Shown one piece after another: positions 27,786 to 37,887 of a DNA stretch of 64,000 bases (position 1 is its first letter; every line of letters starts with the position of its first letter). Origin of the DNA: Streptococcus mitis (GTDB taxonomy: Bacteria; Bacillota; Bacilli; Lactobacillales; Streptococcaceae); NCBI RefSeq assembly GCF_946190375.1, contig NZ_CAMIAF010000009.1, forward strand, positions 1 through 64,000. Reading direction: 5' to 3'. A program made the position numbers and the translations under genes. The notes beneath the pieces are model-generated. The model worked only from the letters and a program-made list of their open reading frames with translations, ran no database searches and was not told the origin of the DNA.

Positions 27786-30403
27786 TAAGCACCTCCTGCA
27801 TATCTAATTACGTTCATATCTGGGTTAATGTGATACTGCTCTTCTCTAAAGCGTCCTATCTGGATACTTTTAGAGAAAATACCGTTCTCGATGTGGATTA
27901 CACCTTGAGAAATATACATAACCTCGACACCAGCGCTAAACATTGAGATACGGCCGTTAGGATTGAACATCATGCTAGAGCTACCGTCATTCTTACCAAT
28001 CACAAGCCCCTCATTTGAGGAACTCATATAGGTATCAATGAAATTCCAGCGGTCAGACAATTCTCCCAAATCTTTGGCAATGTTTGAAACACGCTGACTA
28101 GCTGAAATCAAATCTTTCTCAGCCTGCGCTCTTGCGGTTTCATTCGCATTGACAAAGTCCTTATAAGCCTTTATCCAATTATCAAGTGTGTCAGCGCTAG
28201 CTTTAGCCTCAAGCTCAGCCTGGATAATTCCAGCTTTCTCATTGAGCGTATTGATTTGTTCCTGAGTCAGCCCTTGATCAGCTTTAGAGTCAATGTCTCT
28301 CTGAATATCTTCAGGAGATGGAGACCAGTCGGTAGGTACATTGCCTATCTCTAATTTAATTTTAGCGTCTTCGTAAGTTCTAGCAGATAGTCTAATAAAT
28401 TTAGCAGTAGCTGGTACTGTAATATTATTGACTATATGCCACTTTTGAGCACGAACAGTATAACTGTCCTTACCTGTAAGTCGAGTTCCGATAGGTGATT
28501 TATTAGCATCGTAAAATTGCCAAACATGCCAAGGCATTCCTCCGTTAGGTGTAGTTACCCAAAGCTGATAGATGAGATTGGATGTTCCATTGATGTCAAT
28601 AAAATCTGACGTCCTTTCTTTATTTACAGAATTAGCTGGAGAAATGATCCCAGCATTTGCTAAATACCCAGCAACTGAAGTATCTCGGACAAACCTGTTC
28701 TGTGAACCAACCTCAACTTTAGCCCAACGATCAGCCCATTTGTACTTCGTTTTATCTGAGCTATCAAGCTTCTCATAATCTGAATAATGACCAAAATAGC
28801 GCTGCCCATTATCTGTCATTGTCAAACCAGAACCATCCGCATTGTCAGAGTACGCAAAGTGAACATAAGGTGTTCTTCCATCTGCTCCAGCTTTACCTGG
28901 TAGTCCATCTGATACATTTACTAGAGAAATTTCATCTACTGCGACTTCTTCATTATCAATGTAAGCTGCAACCGTCAAAGTAACTGCAGTAGTAACATCT
29001 CGACCTCTTACTGTATAGGTCATACCAGTAGTGATGTTGCCATTCAAGCTCCATCTCCAGCTCACGCCAGCGGTTATTAATTTCCCACCCTTATATAGTG
29101 TAGGAGTGATAACACTTTCTCCAGTTTGATTTTTAAAGATGATGCCGTTATTAGTGGATAACTTGACAATATAAGGTTTAGATTGTTCAAATAAGCGCTC
29201 AAGTACCTCTTGTATGCCGTCTGATAACTGATTTTCAAGCGCTTTAAAATTTGAAAAGATTGTTTTGTTGCTTGCTGGGTTTGAAAAACTGATTTTTTGT
29301 TCAGAAACACGGGCTTGAACTATCAATAGTGGGTTGAATCCCTCATCATGAATTTTGACTGTATCGCCGATTTCAACATCGACAAAGCCATCGACTTCAT
29401 AAGTGATTGCTGGATAACAATGTTTTTTTAGTTCATTATATGCTAGACGTCGCAATTCTTTTGGATCGTCGGTATCGTAACTAAAATCTTTTCTTGTGTA
29501 CTGGTCTAGAATACCTGTTGAGTGCGTGAATGTTGATGGATATAGCTGCATAGAGATAGGTGCAACAAGGTGAGCCCCTAATTGATAAAATTCACAAATT
29601 CCATCCTTGTTGTACTTTTTCCACTCGTCAAGACCACTTATTGTAACAACTTCTTCAACTTCCTCACCTTTATTATTTTTAACTCGTCTTTTTCCTGTTG
29701 GTTTGATTGAGTTAAAAATGCCAGTCTTATCAACTTTTCTAGTGATAGAATTGATATTTTTGCCATATTTTAACTGTATATCATTTCTGATACGGCCTAC
29801 GCCTTGATGATTGTCATCATTTTCATGATAGACATTGATAGAGAATTTCTTAATTGTACTGTCAGCATTTAACTGTGTATCAAATTCAATCTCTGCATCA
29901 AATCGTTTGGCTAGGCTTAATAGACGGGCCAGTTTGGTTTCTTGCCCCTCCCATTCCAGAGTACGCTTATAATCTGAAATTTCATTGATGCCGATGGATA
30001 GGTGAGTATAGTTTAACAAGCCCATAGCCTCACAATATTCAGCAAAGCTCATAGCCTTTGTAGCCTTGTAAGGGTTGGTTATCTCATTGATAAGCTCAAG
30101 ATTGAGGTTTTCGCAATAACATTTAATTGTCTGCTCATTTTCTTCAACCTGCATAACGTTGAAAATAAAGCTCTTGTCATGATATTTGAAAGATACCCAC
30201 GCCCGTTCATTCAGATAAGAATAGGCTTTTTGGGTTGGAGTGTCTGACTTAATAGACTTTTTAAATACAGTGAATTCAAAAGTGGATGATCCTGTTTGTA
30301 AACTTCTAGTCCATGTATCGTTGTAAAAGTTAAGTGTGCTTTGCTTGCTGTTATCAACAAAAGCGACTTTTTGTAAGTTTGCATCATGAATTGTTAAAAG
30401 CAT
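27785..30403 (-). CDS. phage tail spike / minor structural protein (Tal-like)
   Basis: 872 residues. The N-terminal about 400 residues (MLLTIHDANLQKVAFVDN, baseplate hub fold) match the prophage tail-associated protein family with an endopeptidase-type N-terminal region. The middle holds Ig-like (GVSWRWSLNGNITTGMTYTV) and carbohydrate-binding-like parts. The C-terminus contains coiled coil (EKDLISASQRVSNIAKDLGEL). ATG 30403, with AAAGGTGG upstream, is preferred over GTG 30415. It is located at the tail tip and likely helps DNA entry. Confidence 0.82.
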   Translation of the reverse strand: MLLTIHDANLQKVAFVDNSKQSTLNFYNDTWTRSLQTGSSTFEFTVFKKSIKSDTPTQKAYSYLNERAWVSFKYHDKSFIFNVMQVEENEQTIKCYCENLNLELINEITNPYKATKAMSFAEYCEAMGLLNYTHLSIGINEISDYKRTLEWEGQETKLARLLSLAKRFDAEIEFDTQLNADSTIKKFSINVYHENDDNHQGVGRIRNDIQLKYGKNINSITRKVDKTGIFNSIKPTGKRRVKNNKGEEVEEVVTISGLDEWKKYNKDGICEFYQLGAHLVAPISMQLYPSTFTHSTGILDQYTRKDFSYDTDDPKELRRLAYNELKKHCYPAITYEVDGFVDVEIGDTVKIHDEGFNPLLIVQARVSEQKISFSNPASNKTIFSNFKALENQLSDGIQEVLERLFEQSKPYIVKLSTNNGIIFKNQTGESVITPTLYKGGKLITAGVSWRWSLNGNITTGMTYTVRGRDVTTAVTLTVAAYIDNEEVAVDEISLVNVSDGLPGKAGADGRTPYVHFAYSDNADGSGLTMTDNGQRYFGHYSDYEKLDSSDKTKYKWADRWAKVEVGSQNRFVRDTSVAGYLANAGIISPANSVNKERTSDFIDINGTSNLIYQLWVTTPNGGMPWHVWQFYDANKSPIGTRLTGKDSYTVRAQKWHIVNNITVPATAKFIRLSARTYEDAKIKLEIGNVPTDWSPSPEDIQRDIDSKADQGLTQEQINTLNEKAGIIQAELEAKASADTLDNWIKAYKDFVNANETARAQAEKDLISASQRVSNIAKDLGELSDRWNFIDTYMSSSNEGLVIGKNDGSSSMMFNPNGRISMFSAGVEVMYISQGVIHIENGIFSKSIQIGRFREEQYHINPDMNVIRYAGGA

Positions 30404-30405
30404 GA

Positions 30406-31911
30406 TTAGAGCCACCTTTCTTCAAATTCGATTGTCACGGTTGGTTTTTTCTTTATAAAACTTGAAAAATACATCTCAAGTTTAGAATTTCCAGGCGGTA
30501 TAGATAGCCATTGTGAGCCATCGACAACCTCTTCAGCTTTAGCGATTCCGTCAATATAGACCGTATCATCTTCACTGTTAATTACAACATTTGAACCGAT
30601 AGGATAGCGATTAGGAATGTCTCTTGATGCTTGCACAAAGTCCTTACGATACATCAACTCATCAAGATATAAGTGAGGGATGATTGGCTTTCCGTGAAAA
30701 GCGCCTATCGTGACATGGATTTTAGCTGACTTTTTGCCCCTGATTTCAGGGACGACAAAATTATAGTATGAACCGTTGTAGTAAACTTGGATTTTCTCAT
30801 CATTTCGCTTAATTTCAAACTGTCCTCTTGATAATGTAAAAGGATTTCTATTGCTATCGCTAGATGAGTCAAAATCCAAAGTATTGAGAAAGTTATAATC
30901 TCCGTTATTATTAGTGGCAAAGACATTAAATCCACAATATAGACCGTTATATCTCTTGTAAGTTTCAACCCCATACAAAAACTGACCTGCTGTATCAGAT
31001 ACAGCCACCTTGATAAAGCCACATTGAGCTATTGACTCAAGTTGATAGACTAATTTACAAAAAATGTAATCATTTAGAGAGCCTTTTTGACCTGTTGAGT
31101 CAGCTGGTATCTCCCATGATAAGCCTGTTGAATAGCTTTTATTATATGTTCCGCTAAACTGTTCTCTTAATTTGACACGTTTCTTACTGCCTGTTGTAAT
31201 TAGCTCCGATGTCCCAATTAAATTCTCTGAACCATTAGTCACTGAGCTATTTTTTACTGCTTGCGTCAACCCTTGAGCGATTTTGTCGCCTCGAAAGTCA
31301 AGCAAGACCTCAGAGCGCTTTACTGTTTCAGTATCAGCCTCCTCACGGTTTCCCATCTCAAAAGCCGTATTATTATTGACAAGACCTATATATCCATTTT
31401 CAGCATTATGCTTAACTCTGATAATTGGAAAGGCCTCAACCGTCCCATTGTTTACTAAGTCAAAAACCATTTTATCGGTTGTAGTCTGTGCGTTTGAATC
31501 ACTATTGAAATTCTTATAAGCTGAGCTATGTGCTACACCGTCTGGAATTAGTATTTTTAACTCTGAGCGCTGGAACCATCTTGTCAAATTTTCTGGAGTA
31601 ATCTCATCCACTGGTAATCCCATATAGTATTTGTCTGGCTCATCACCATAAGTAATCTTTACTGGCTCCAAAACGTTTAGCACGCCTGCCAAATCATGCT
31701 TTAATTGTTCCATTTCAATTGCATTTGTGGTTTTGATGTCAAATTTTATGATATGCTCTTTCTCGCCACGTTTCACTTGCTGAATATTAACCCCCAACAA
31801 AGGAGCGTTATCTGTTGATACGCTCCTTTTGTTTCCAATGGGGCGGATAATATCAGTTATTCGAAAAAACTTAGACATATCAACGCCGTTGAAAGTCATT
31901 ATCTTTGTCAT
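30406..31911 (-). CDS. distal tail protein (Dit family)
   Basis: 501 residues. The N-terminal domain (MTFNGVDMSKFFRITDIIRPIG...) is the phage tail/Dit domain that forms the ring linking tail tube to baseplate. A long insertion/C-terminal galectin-like region (about 230-420) is typical of evolved Dits that may bind sugar. The start overlaps the tape-measure stop by 4 bases (ATGA). Confidence 0.85.
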   Translation of the reverse strand: MTKIMTFNGVDMSKFFRITDIIRPIGNKRSVSTDNAPLLGVNIQQVKRGEKEHIIKFDIKTTNAIEMEQLKHDLAGVLNVLEPVKITYGDEPDKYYMGLPVDEITPENLTRWFQRSELKILIPDGVAHSSAYKNFNSDSNAQTTTDKMVFDLVNNGTVEAFPIIRVKHNAENGYIGLVNNNTAFEMGNREEADTETVKRSEVLLDFRGDKIAQGLTQAVKNSSVTNGSENLIGTSELITTGSKKRVKLREQFSGTYNKSYSTGLSWEIPADSTGQKGSLNDYIFCKLVYQLESIAQCGFIKVAVSDTAGQFLYGVETYKRYNGLYCGFNVFATNNNGDYNFLNTLDFDSSSDSNRNPFTLSRGQFEIKRNDEKIQVYYNGSYYNFVVPEIRGKKSAKIHVTIGAFHGKPIIPHLYLDELMYRKDFVQASRDIPNRYPIGSNVVINSEDDTVYIDGIAKAEEVVDGSQWLSIPPGNSKLEMYFSSFIKKKPTVTIEFEERWL

Positions 31912-34900
31912 GTCAATATCCCTTTCATTCTGTTATCTCGTCTTAGTTGCTCAGATTGTTGTCTAGAGTACTTGTCACTTGTCTTAGCTACTAAAGTACC
32001 GTCATCAAGACACATGAATGACGGACGGTTTACAGCCGTTTCTGCGACATCTAGCGCTTTCTCCAACAATTCACTAGATTTGTCCATAGTGACCTTGATT
32101 TTTTCAGCTATTGTCTGCTTGCTACTTTGTTTAACAGTCACTTGAGCACCTAGTTTCTTGTTCAAACCAAGTGCAATTTCTGGTCTAGTATCAATCATCA
32201 TGCTTTCTTTTAATCGCAACATTGATCTTTTAACAACGCCAGCATCCGCCTCGATACCAACAGCGATACCTTGAGGGATAAATCGCCCAACTTCATCACG
32301 CATAACACGAGATGGACTATGGATATCTAGTGCACTCTTGATGGTGTTTTTTACCCTTTCAGCAATTGAGTTAGCTGTTGCCATAACTGAACTAGAGCCA
32401 CTCCAAAGCCCTGTATTAAGACCAGACATCGCCATTTCACCAATGTATGTGAAATCACTCTGCAAACTATCAAATGGTTTCTTAATCTGATTGGCTAAGT
32501 TAGTAACAGATGATACAGGTTGATTGGTACCTTTATCTAGCCCCTCAGCTAACCCAGTAGTGATAAAACCTCCATATTCGTTAAATACACGGGATGGAGA
32601 ATGGATGTCCATTTCACTTGTAAAGGATTCTTTTATATCATTAGCCATGTTTTTAGAAGCTTCACTTGCAATTTCAGCTCCAGCTTTAATACCATCACCA
32701 ACACCTTCAGGAATATTTTTCCCTTTTTCAGGGAAGTCAGCAGCTGCAATTTCCTCTTGCAAACTCGATACTTGACTTTGTACAATGCCCTTGATCTTGT
32801 CTGTGATACCCAAAGCACCAGTATCCATACCAGCAGTTAAGCCATTCATAGCTGACTCACCACCTCGAGTAAAGACTTCGTTCAATGTTGCCAATTTTTC
32901 ATCTGATGCGTTGACAAGTTCTTGAACGTACAGCCCACCTTGAGGCCCCATCTGTTGCAATTTAGCCAAAATCCCCTCGTTTACCCCACGTTCGGCTAGT
33001 GTATTGAGGTTTGTTGCCCAATTATTAACCGCTTCTTGGTTTTTTTGGAGGTTGGCAATCATTTCATCGACACTAATAGCTGACTTCATTTGTATCTGAT
33101 CAAACATGTTCGTTGTCGTTTCAAGCAACTCATTATATTTAGAGCGCATGTCATCAACCGCTTTTTGTTGCGCTTTTGACATACCTTCATATGATATAAC
33201 TTGTCGATTAGACCCATTTTCAGCAGCTGTTGCCATTGCTTCAGATGCCGCCTGTTGAACTTGAGATGTTTTTTCGTACTCGGTTTGCAATTCTGTTTGA
33301 ATATTTTTAAGCTCTGTTTCCTTGTCGTTGAGTTCTTGCAGTTTTTCTTTACGAACACTATCGCTAACATTGGATTCTTCATTCCATTTTTTGCGTTGTT
33401 CAGCAATCTGTTTTAGTTGTTCACCAATTTCAGCACGCTTTTGTTCGATATCAAGCAGATTTTTTTGAGATGTCTCCCATGTTGATTCTGCCTCCATCGC
33501 TGAGATACGAGCTTTGATTTGGTCGCTGTTATGAGACAAAGAATCGGTATTTTTGTCATAAACTAGATTCAAACCACTAACAGAGGCATTCAAAGCATCA
33601 ATCTTTTTCTTGAGGTTTGTCTTTTCAGCTGCTGTCTTGTTTGTTTTCTGTGCAAGCTGGACAACTTCATCAGCTAGTTTTTGGTAAGATTCTGTATTTC
33701 CTTTTACAGACTCAAGATTTTTTTGACGTTCTTGTGCACTTTGTTTAACAGAATCCGTTAATTGATCCGTACTCTTTACTAACTCCTCTTGTTCTGATTT
33801 GAGGCGTTTTGTTTCTTCACTTTCAGCAGTCAGCCATTGCCATAACCCTACCAATGCACCAACGGCAAGACCTACACCAGCAACAATCCAACCAATCGGT
33901 CCGGTTAAAGCTGTCAGTGCTGCTTTAAATGCTGTTGTTGCAGCAGTCGCAGCGATAGTTGCAGCAGTTTGCAAACTAATAGCACCGGTCAATACACCAT
34001 AAAGTAAATTAGACGCTGTCAAAGCTCCGTTATTTGCCAAGTTGGCGACCATTTGAGCTTTTGTTACCGAACCACAAGTTGCTTGTGCAGCAGTCATTAA
34101 GTTAATAATCTGTATTGCCCCTGCTGCTGTTGTTTTGAATGTTTCCCAGGTATTAATTAAGTTTTTTGTTGCAGTTATAGTGTCGTTAGCGACACGCATA
34201 GTTACTAATGCAACTGATAAACCATCCAAAACTGGCTTCAAAGATAAGATTACAGAAATCCCAGAACTCAAAACACTAAACAAGGTCTGAAAAATAGGTG
34301 TACTAGCCTTAATAACATTGACAATCACACCAAAAGCGGCATTGATGATTACTTTCAATGCATCGAAGTTCTCAGCAATCGTCTTACCTGTTGCTGCCTT
34401 TGTTAAATCGTCAAGAGCCTTGATAGTATTAGCTACACCTTTAACAACCGCATTCTTTAAGTTCCCAAAAGATGTCTGGATCCCTTTACTATTAGATTTA
34501 GCAAGTTCAGCAAAACCACCAACGCCACCATTCAATTCAACCAATTTGCTTGAAAATTGGTCGAAAGTGATACGCCCCTCTTTTAATGCAGAATAGAAAT
34601 CATTCTGAGCAGATTGACCAGCAAAACCGAATGATTCAGCAGTCTTTTGCAAAGCATAGGGCATGGTTTCCTGTAATGTTTTCCAGCTTTGCATATCAAC
34701 CTTACCAGCTGATAACATTTGGCTAAACTGTTGTAAACCACGACTTGCATCCGCACTAGATGATCCGGAGGCAAGAAATGCATTATTAAGAGCAAGTGTT
34801 AGATCTGTTGATTTGTTTATATCTCCAGTAATCGAGGTAAGGCGTTGAGCTGTACCTACCACTTCATTTAAAGTAGTAGGCAAGCCCTCAATCCCATTAG

Positions 34901-35189
34901 CAAGTTTCTTAGTTGAGCGTGTGACATCCTCTGTACTATGTCCCATTGCTTGCATCACTCTTGGATAACTTTCGAGGGTATCAAAACGCTGAATAGCACT
35001 TCCTAAAGCATCGCCCAAAAGTTCAGCACCTTTAGCGGCAAGCTGGAAAACTGCACTACCTACCGCAAATTTCTTTAGGGAGCTACTCCCTCTGTTACCT
35101 TTCTGTGCCGTTTTATCTAACTCATCGTTTAGAACCTTGACTTTATTACCATCAACGTCCACAACGATGGTAACTTTTCCATCAGCCAT
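31908..35189 (-). CDS. tail tape measure protein
   Basis: 1093 residues, the largest late gene. The N-terminus has the tape-measure domain (FDTLESYPRVMQAMGHS and GTAQRLTSITGDINKSTDL). Hydrophobic segments lie near 300-460, a long coiled-coil region (about 470-650) follows, and C-terminal DIHSPSRV repeats occur twice. It sets tail length and is ejected with DNA. The length predicts a tail of roughly 160 nm by the usual 1.5 angstrom per residue rule (inferred). Confidence 0.93.
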   Translation of the reverse strand: MADGKVTIVVDVDGNKVKVLNDELDKTAQKGNRGSSSLKKFAVGSAVFQLAAKGAELLGDALGSAIQRFDTLESYPRVMQAMGHSTEDVTRSTKKLANGIEGLPTTLNEVVGTAQRLTSITGDINKSTDLTLALNNAFLASGSSSADASRGLQQFSQMLSAGKVDMQSWKTLQETMPYALQKTAESFGFAGQSAQNDFYSALKEGRITFDQFSSKLVELNGGVGGFAELAKSNSKGIQTSFGNLKNAVVKGVANTIKALDDLTKAATGKTIAENFDALKVIINAAFGVIVNVIKASTPIFQTLFSVLSSGISVILSLKPVLDGLSVALVTMRVANDTITATKNLINTWETFKTTAAGAIQIINLMTAAQATCGSVTKAQMVANLANNGALTASNLLYGVLTGAISLQTAATIAATAATTAFKAALTALTGPIGWIVAGVGLAVGALVGLWQWLTAESEETKRLKSEQEELVKSTDQLTDSVKQSAQERQKNLESVKGNTESYQKLADEVVQLAQKTNKTAAEKTNLKKKIDALNASVSGLNLVYDKNTDSLSHNSDQIKARISAMEAESTWETSQKNLLDIEQKRAEIGEQLKQIAEQRKKWNEESNVSDSVRKEKLQELNDKETELKNIQTELQTEYEKTSQVQQAASEAMATAAENGSNRQVISYEGMSKAQQKAVDDMRSKYNELLETTTNMFDQIQMKSAISVDEMIANLQKNQEAVNNWATNLNTLAERGVNEGILAKLQQMGPQGGLYVQELVNASDEKLATLNEVFTRGGESAMNGLTAGMDTGALGITDKIKGIVQSQVSSLQEEIAAADFPEKGKNIPEGVGDGIKAGAEIASEASKNMANDIKESFTSEMDIHSPSRVFNEYGGFITTGLAEGLDKGTNQPVSSVTNLANQIKKPFDSLQSDFTYIGEMAMSGLNTGLWSGSSSVMATANSIAERVKNTIKSALDIHSPSRVMRDEVGRFIPQGIAVGIEADAGVVKRSMLRLKESMMIDTRPEIALGLNKKLGAQVTVKQSSKQTIAEKIKVTMDKSSELLEKALDVAETAVNRPSFMCLDDGTLVAKTSDKYSRQQSEQLRRDNRMKGILT

Positions 35190-35751
35190 TATCTTCTCCC
35201 TCCTTTTCTAAACTATATTTAGCTTGTAATTTGCGCATTTTATTCTTATCCCCACCATGTTCTGGTTTCCAGGCACGAATTTCTATAATCTGTTGCATGA
35301 TTGTGTTGTCCGGTAAAGCGTTCAAAAGCGCCTTAAATTCTGTCCATGTCAACTTATTTTGAACTTCTAAAAGATTGATGCCATAAGCTTGCAAAAAACT
35401 AGCGTAAAGGTATTCCGCATCTTGTTCAAAATCAATCAATTTTTCGTGTTCTTCTTCATCTTTTGCTGTTGGCATTGGATTTCCTAACAAATCATACTGA
35501 ACGGTTTCTTTTTCAATTTCTAAAAAATGCTCTTTTATGTAAATCCAACAATCCACAACCTCTTTGATGTCGTATAATTCTTGGCCAGTTAGCAAATGGA
35601 CAATCAACTGAGCTTGTTCTAGATGCGTCATTTCCTCCTCTTTCAAGATTTCAAAGACATCCAGAACCTTATTAAAAGACAAGTCTATGTCATACTCCTT
35701 ATCAGCAATAGAAAAATTTGTGATTAAAGCATCATTTAATTTCATAGACAT
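35182..35751 (-). CDS. phage Gp15-family tail assembly protein
   Basis: 189 residues matching the bacteriophage Gp15 family (FSIADKEYDIDLSFNKVLDVFEIL at the N-terminus, ALLNALPDNTIMQQIIEIRAWKP near the C-terminus). It occupies the second tail-chaperone position before the tape measure gene, whose start it overlaps by 8 bases. A frameshift fusion with the preceding gene is not supported, because the +1 frame meets a TAG within two codons of the upstream stop. Confidence 0.8.
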   Translation of the reverse strand: MSMKLNDALITNFSIADKEYDIDLSFNKVLDVFEILKEEEMTHLEQAQLIVHLLTGQELYDIKEVVDCWIYIKEHFLEIEKETVQYDLLGNPMPTAKDEEEHEKLIDFEQDAEYLYASFLQAYGINLLEVQNKLTWTEFKALLNALPDNTIMQQIIEIRAWKPEHGGDKNKMRKLQAKYSLEKEGEDNG

Positions 35752-35764
35752 AATTTTTACCTAG

Positions 35765-36253
35765 CTATTTCTTTTTATTCTTTTTGTGTTTCTTGTTGTT
35801 CTTGACTGGAGTGACTTTTCCCTTGTTTAAATAGTGACTAGCACGCTCTTTCACTACTGTTTTGTGTTGCTCAGCAAGTTCTCCTAGCTTGTCATGCAAC
35901 ATGATTGAGGCTTGTTCTAGGGCGTTATTTAGGGCTTTATAGTCTGGATATACAGAATAAAGCTTGTCAAAAGTGCCATCCCCAAAAACAAGATCGTATT
36001 GAATTTCAAGCTGTTTCTTCTCTAGTTCAATAGCGCCAGCTACTACTTCTTTAGTTACTCCATCACGCTCAATTTTGTTATCGATATTTGCAGTTACCAC
36101 ATCCAATTCATATTGGACAAGGCGACGTTGGAGTTCTTCTTCCATGTCATAAAATCGCATTAAGCTCTCTTGGCTAGTATCAAACCATAGCTCTACTTCT
36201 CCAATCTTTACCGGAAATCCTGTACGTTTTAGTTCAATCTGAATATCTGTCAT
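35765..36253 (-). CDS. putative tail assembly chaperone
   Basis: 162 residues, acidic helical body and a Lys-rich end (NNKKHKKNKKK). Its location between the tail tube protein and Gp15/tape measure is that of the first tail chaperone (gpG-like). Family assignment rests mainly on synteny. It ends 13 bases before the Gp15-family start. Confidence 0.7.
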   Translation of the reverse strand: MTDIQIELKRTGFPVKIGEVELWFDTSQESLMRFYDMEEELQRRLVQYELDVVTANIDNKIERDGVTKEVVAGAIELEKKQLEIQYDLVFGDGTFDKLYSVYPDYKALNNALEQASIMLHDKLGELAEQHKTVVKERASHYLNKGKVTPVKNNKKHKKNKKK

Positions 36254-36318
36254 GTTTCTACTCCTTTTCCTGTTGTTAAAAAGGGCAAGGCTTAAATGCC
36301 CGCCCTTATCAAAAGCTA

Positions 36319-36768
36319 TTACCCAATACCTGTCTCTTTTGGCGTCGAGTTGTAAGAAAGCTTACATCCAAACGCCTCATAGTCAGAGGCAGCGCCAGAA
36401 CCTGCTTTGATTTCTGTTGCAGTTGCAGCTCCCACCCATTGTTTCTTCTTGTCAGAAGAAACAACCTTATGCCATAGCTTACGGTCATCCCCTGTCTTGT
36501 ACTTCATCCCAGCAATAAGAGCCTGTGCCTTATCGTCTGGATCGTAAGTACCCTCAAAGGTATAAGCACCTTTTACACTGACCACGGTTGTTTCTTCAAC
36601 TCCATCACCGTCATAGTATGCTTGATCATCTGTTTTCTCGTCTGTATCATCTGATACGTCTGAGATCCATTTAGCAAGTTCCAACCATGCATCTTCTGTT
36701 GATGGTTCAGTTCCTCCATTGTATGGAGCTACAAAATGGCCACGTAGGGCGTTTTTTTGTCTTGTCAT
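36319..36768 (-). CDS. major tail (tube) protein
   Basis: 149 residues starting MTRQKNALRGHFVAPYNGG with a central SVKGAYTFEGTYDPDDKAQAL motif of phage tail tube proteins. It polymerises into the tail tube around the tape measure. The start overlaps the end of the preceding gene by 4 bases. Confidence 0.82.
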   Translation of the reverse strand: MTRQKNALRGHFVAPYNGGTEPSTEDAWLELAKWISDVSDDTDEKTDDQAYYDGDGVEETTVVSVKGAYTFEGTYDPDDKAQALIAGMKYKTGDDRKLWHKVVSSDKKKQWVGAATATEIKAGSGAASDYEAFGCKLSYNSTPKETGIG

Positions 36769-37175
36769 TGTTTTTTCCTCTCTATTACGATTTTCGCCAC
36801 AATTTCAATTGTGTAATAATAATAGCCTTGCTCATCCTTACCTTTCATGGCAGGCCTGCTGACTTCCATTCCCATATACTCATAAGAATTATTGTCACTT
36901 GGCAAAACTAAGTCTATCTTTGATAGTTCTGATGTGACTAACCAGATAGTGTCATTTGCTACTGAGTTCTTTTTTGCCTTTACAGCAATTTCAAACGGCA
37001 AAGAAATCTCTTGTGTGCCATCCATATAGCCTCTATCCACTTTTCCTCCTGGTATCTGATTGATAACAAGGTCATCTTTGTCATCCTCAAAATAATCAAA
37101 GCGTGGTTCAACTGGTAAATTTAAAGTCTTGATGTGCTTTAAAAGTACATTTTGAAAGTCATTCTCTCGCATCAA
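36765..37175 (-). CDS. minor capsid / tail terminator protein (Minor_capsid_3-like)
   Basis: 136 residues (NDFQNVLLKHIKTLNLPVEPRFDYFEDD). The family is annotated as minor capsid protein in streptococcal phages, and position suggests a tail-terminator role at the head-tail joint. Four-base overlaps on both sides couple it to its neighbours. Confidence 0.72.
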   Translation of the reverse strand: MMRENDFQNVLLKHIKTLNLPVEPRFDYFEDDKDDLVINQIPGGKVDRGYMDGTQEISLPFEIAVKAKKNSVANDTIWLVTSELSKIDLVLPSDNNSYEYMGMEVSRPAMKGKDEQGYYYYTIEIVAKIVIERKKQ

Positions 37176-37516
37176 AGCCCCATCCCTTTCACAAATTCTC
37201 TAGCCCATTCTTCGGCATGATTGCGAGTAGCAACTTGATCCCATCGTTTTCCTGTCCCTGGAGTGGTATATCTCCTAAAGGTGACAATACCATTTGAACC
37301 GTAAAATTGTGCCCTAGCATAAACTGTGCCATAAACAACAGCATCACCCTGTCCAACGATTCGGCCAGAAACTCTCAACTTTCCACCTCTCAAGGGGATA
37401 TATTGCTCATTGTCTAGCAAGATTTTGCTAGCGACTGCAACCTTTCCTCTTGTCATGGATTCGCTCGAAAGTTTCTGTTTGGCTTTTTGCAAGTCAACTT
37501 TAATAGCAATACTCAT
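37172..37516 (-). CDS. minor capsid protein (Minor_capsid_2 / HK97 gp10-like)
   Basis: 114 residues, basic. N-terminus SIAIKVDLQKAKQKLSSESM and C-terminus WDQVATRNHAEEWAREFVKGMGL match the phage minor capsid 2 family, a tail completion or stopper component. Overlaps its upstream gene by 1 base. Confidence 0.72.
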   Translation of the reverse strand: MSIAIKVDLQKAKQKLSSESMTRGKVAVASKILLDNEQYIPLRGGKLRVSGRIVGQGDAVVYGTVYARAQFYGSNGIVTFRRYTTPGTGKRWDQVATRNHAEEWAREFVKGMGL

Positions 37517-37887
37517 TAGATCACCTCAATTTCTTGACTGAATATCTCACCATCATAATAGTTAGTTTGATATCCATTAATTGTGTAATCTCTTATCCCA
37601 TCGTTTACTTTTGCATCCATCCAATTATCATCGGCTGTCACAAAAGAAAGGGATGGATAGAGGTATATAACCCCTTGTTTTTGCCTTGATTTTGAATTCC
37701 CTGTACCAGATTTTGAGTTACGATTACCAGATGACCCCACTGATCTATCAAAACGTACATTTTTAATAGTCAACGGTTCTGAATATACTTCATCCCCATA
37801 ATCGTTTTTATCAGCTACTTTTTTTATGGTTAGGACATCCTTTAACAAACGCTTGTCAATCCCTTTTAATAACCGCTTATCGATCAT
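37516..37887 (-). CDS. putative minor capsid protein (Minor_capsid_1-like, head closure)
   Basis: 123 residues with a beta-rich core (VLTIKKVADKNDYGDEVYSEPLTIKNVRFDR) typical of head-closure proteins. ATG 37887 has GGAG at 6 bases. The upstream alternative at 37902 lacks one. The N-terminus carries a tandem DKRLLKGIDKRLLKD repeat. Overlaps the connector gene by 11 bases. Confidence 0.72.
   Translation of the reverse strand: MIDKRLLKGIDKRLLKDVLTIKKVADKNDYGDEVYSEPLTIKNVRFDRSVGSSGNRNSKSGTGNSKSRQKQGVIYLYPSLSFVTADDNWMDAKVNDGIRDYTINGYQTNYYDGEIFSQEIEVI

Noticed and set aside
35751-35800. Programmed frameshift joining the two tail chaperone genes, as in lambda G/GT
   Set aside because: The Gp15 gene is in the +1 frame relative to the upstream gene, but that frame hits a TAG within two codons of the upstream stop, and no A AAA AAG-type heptamer lies in the right frame.
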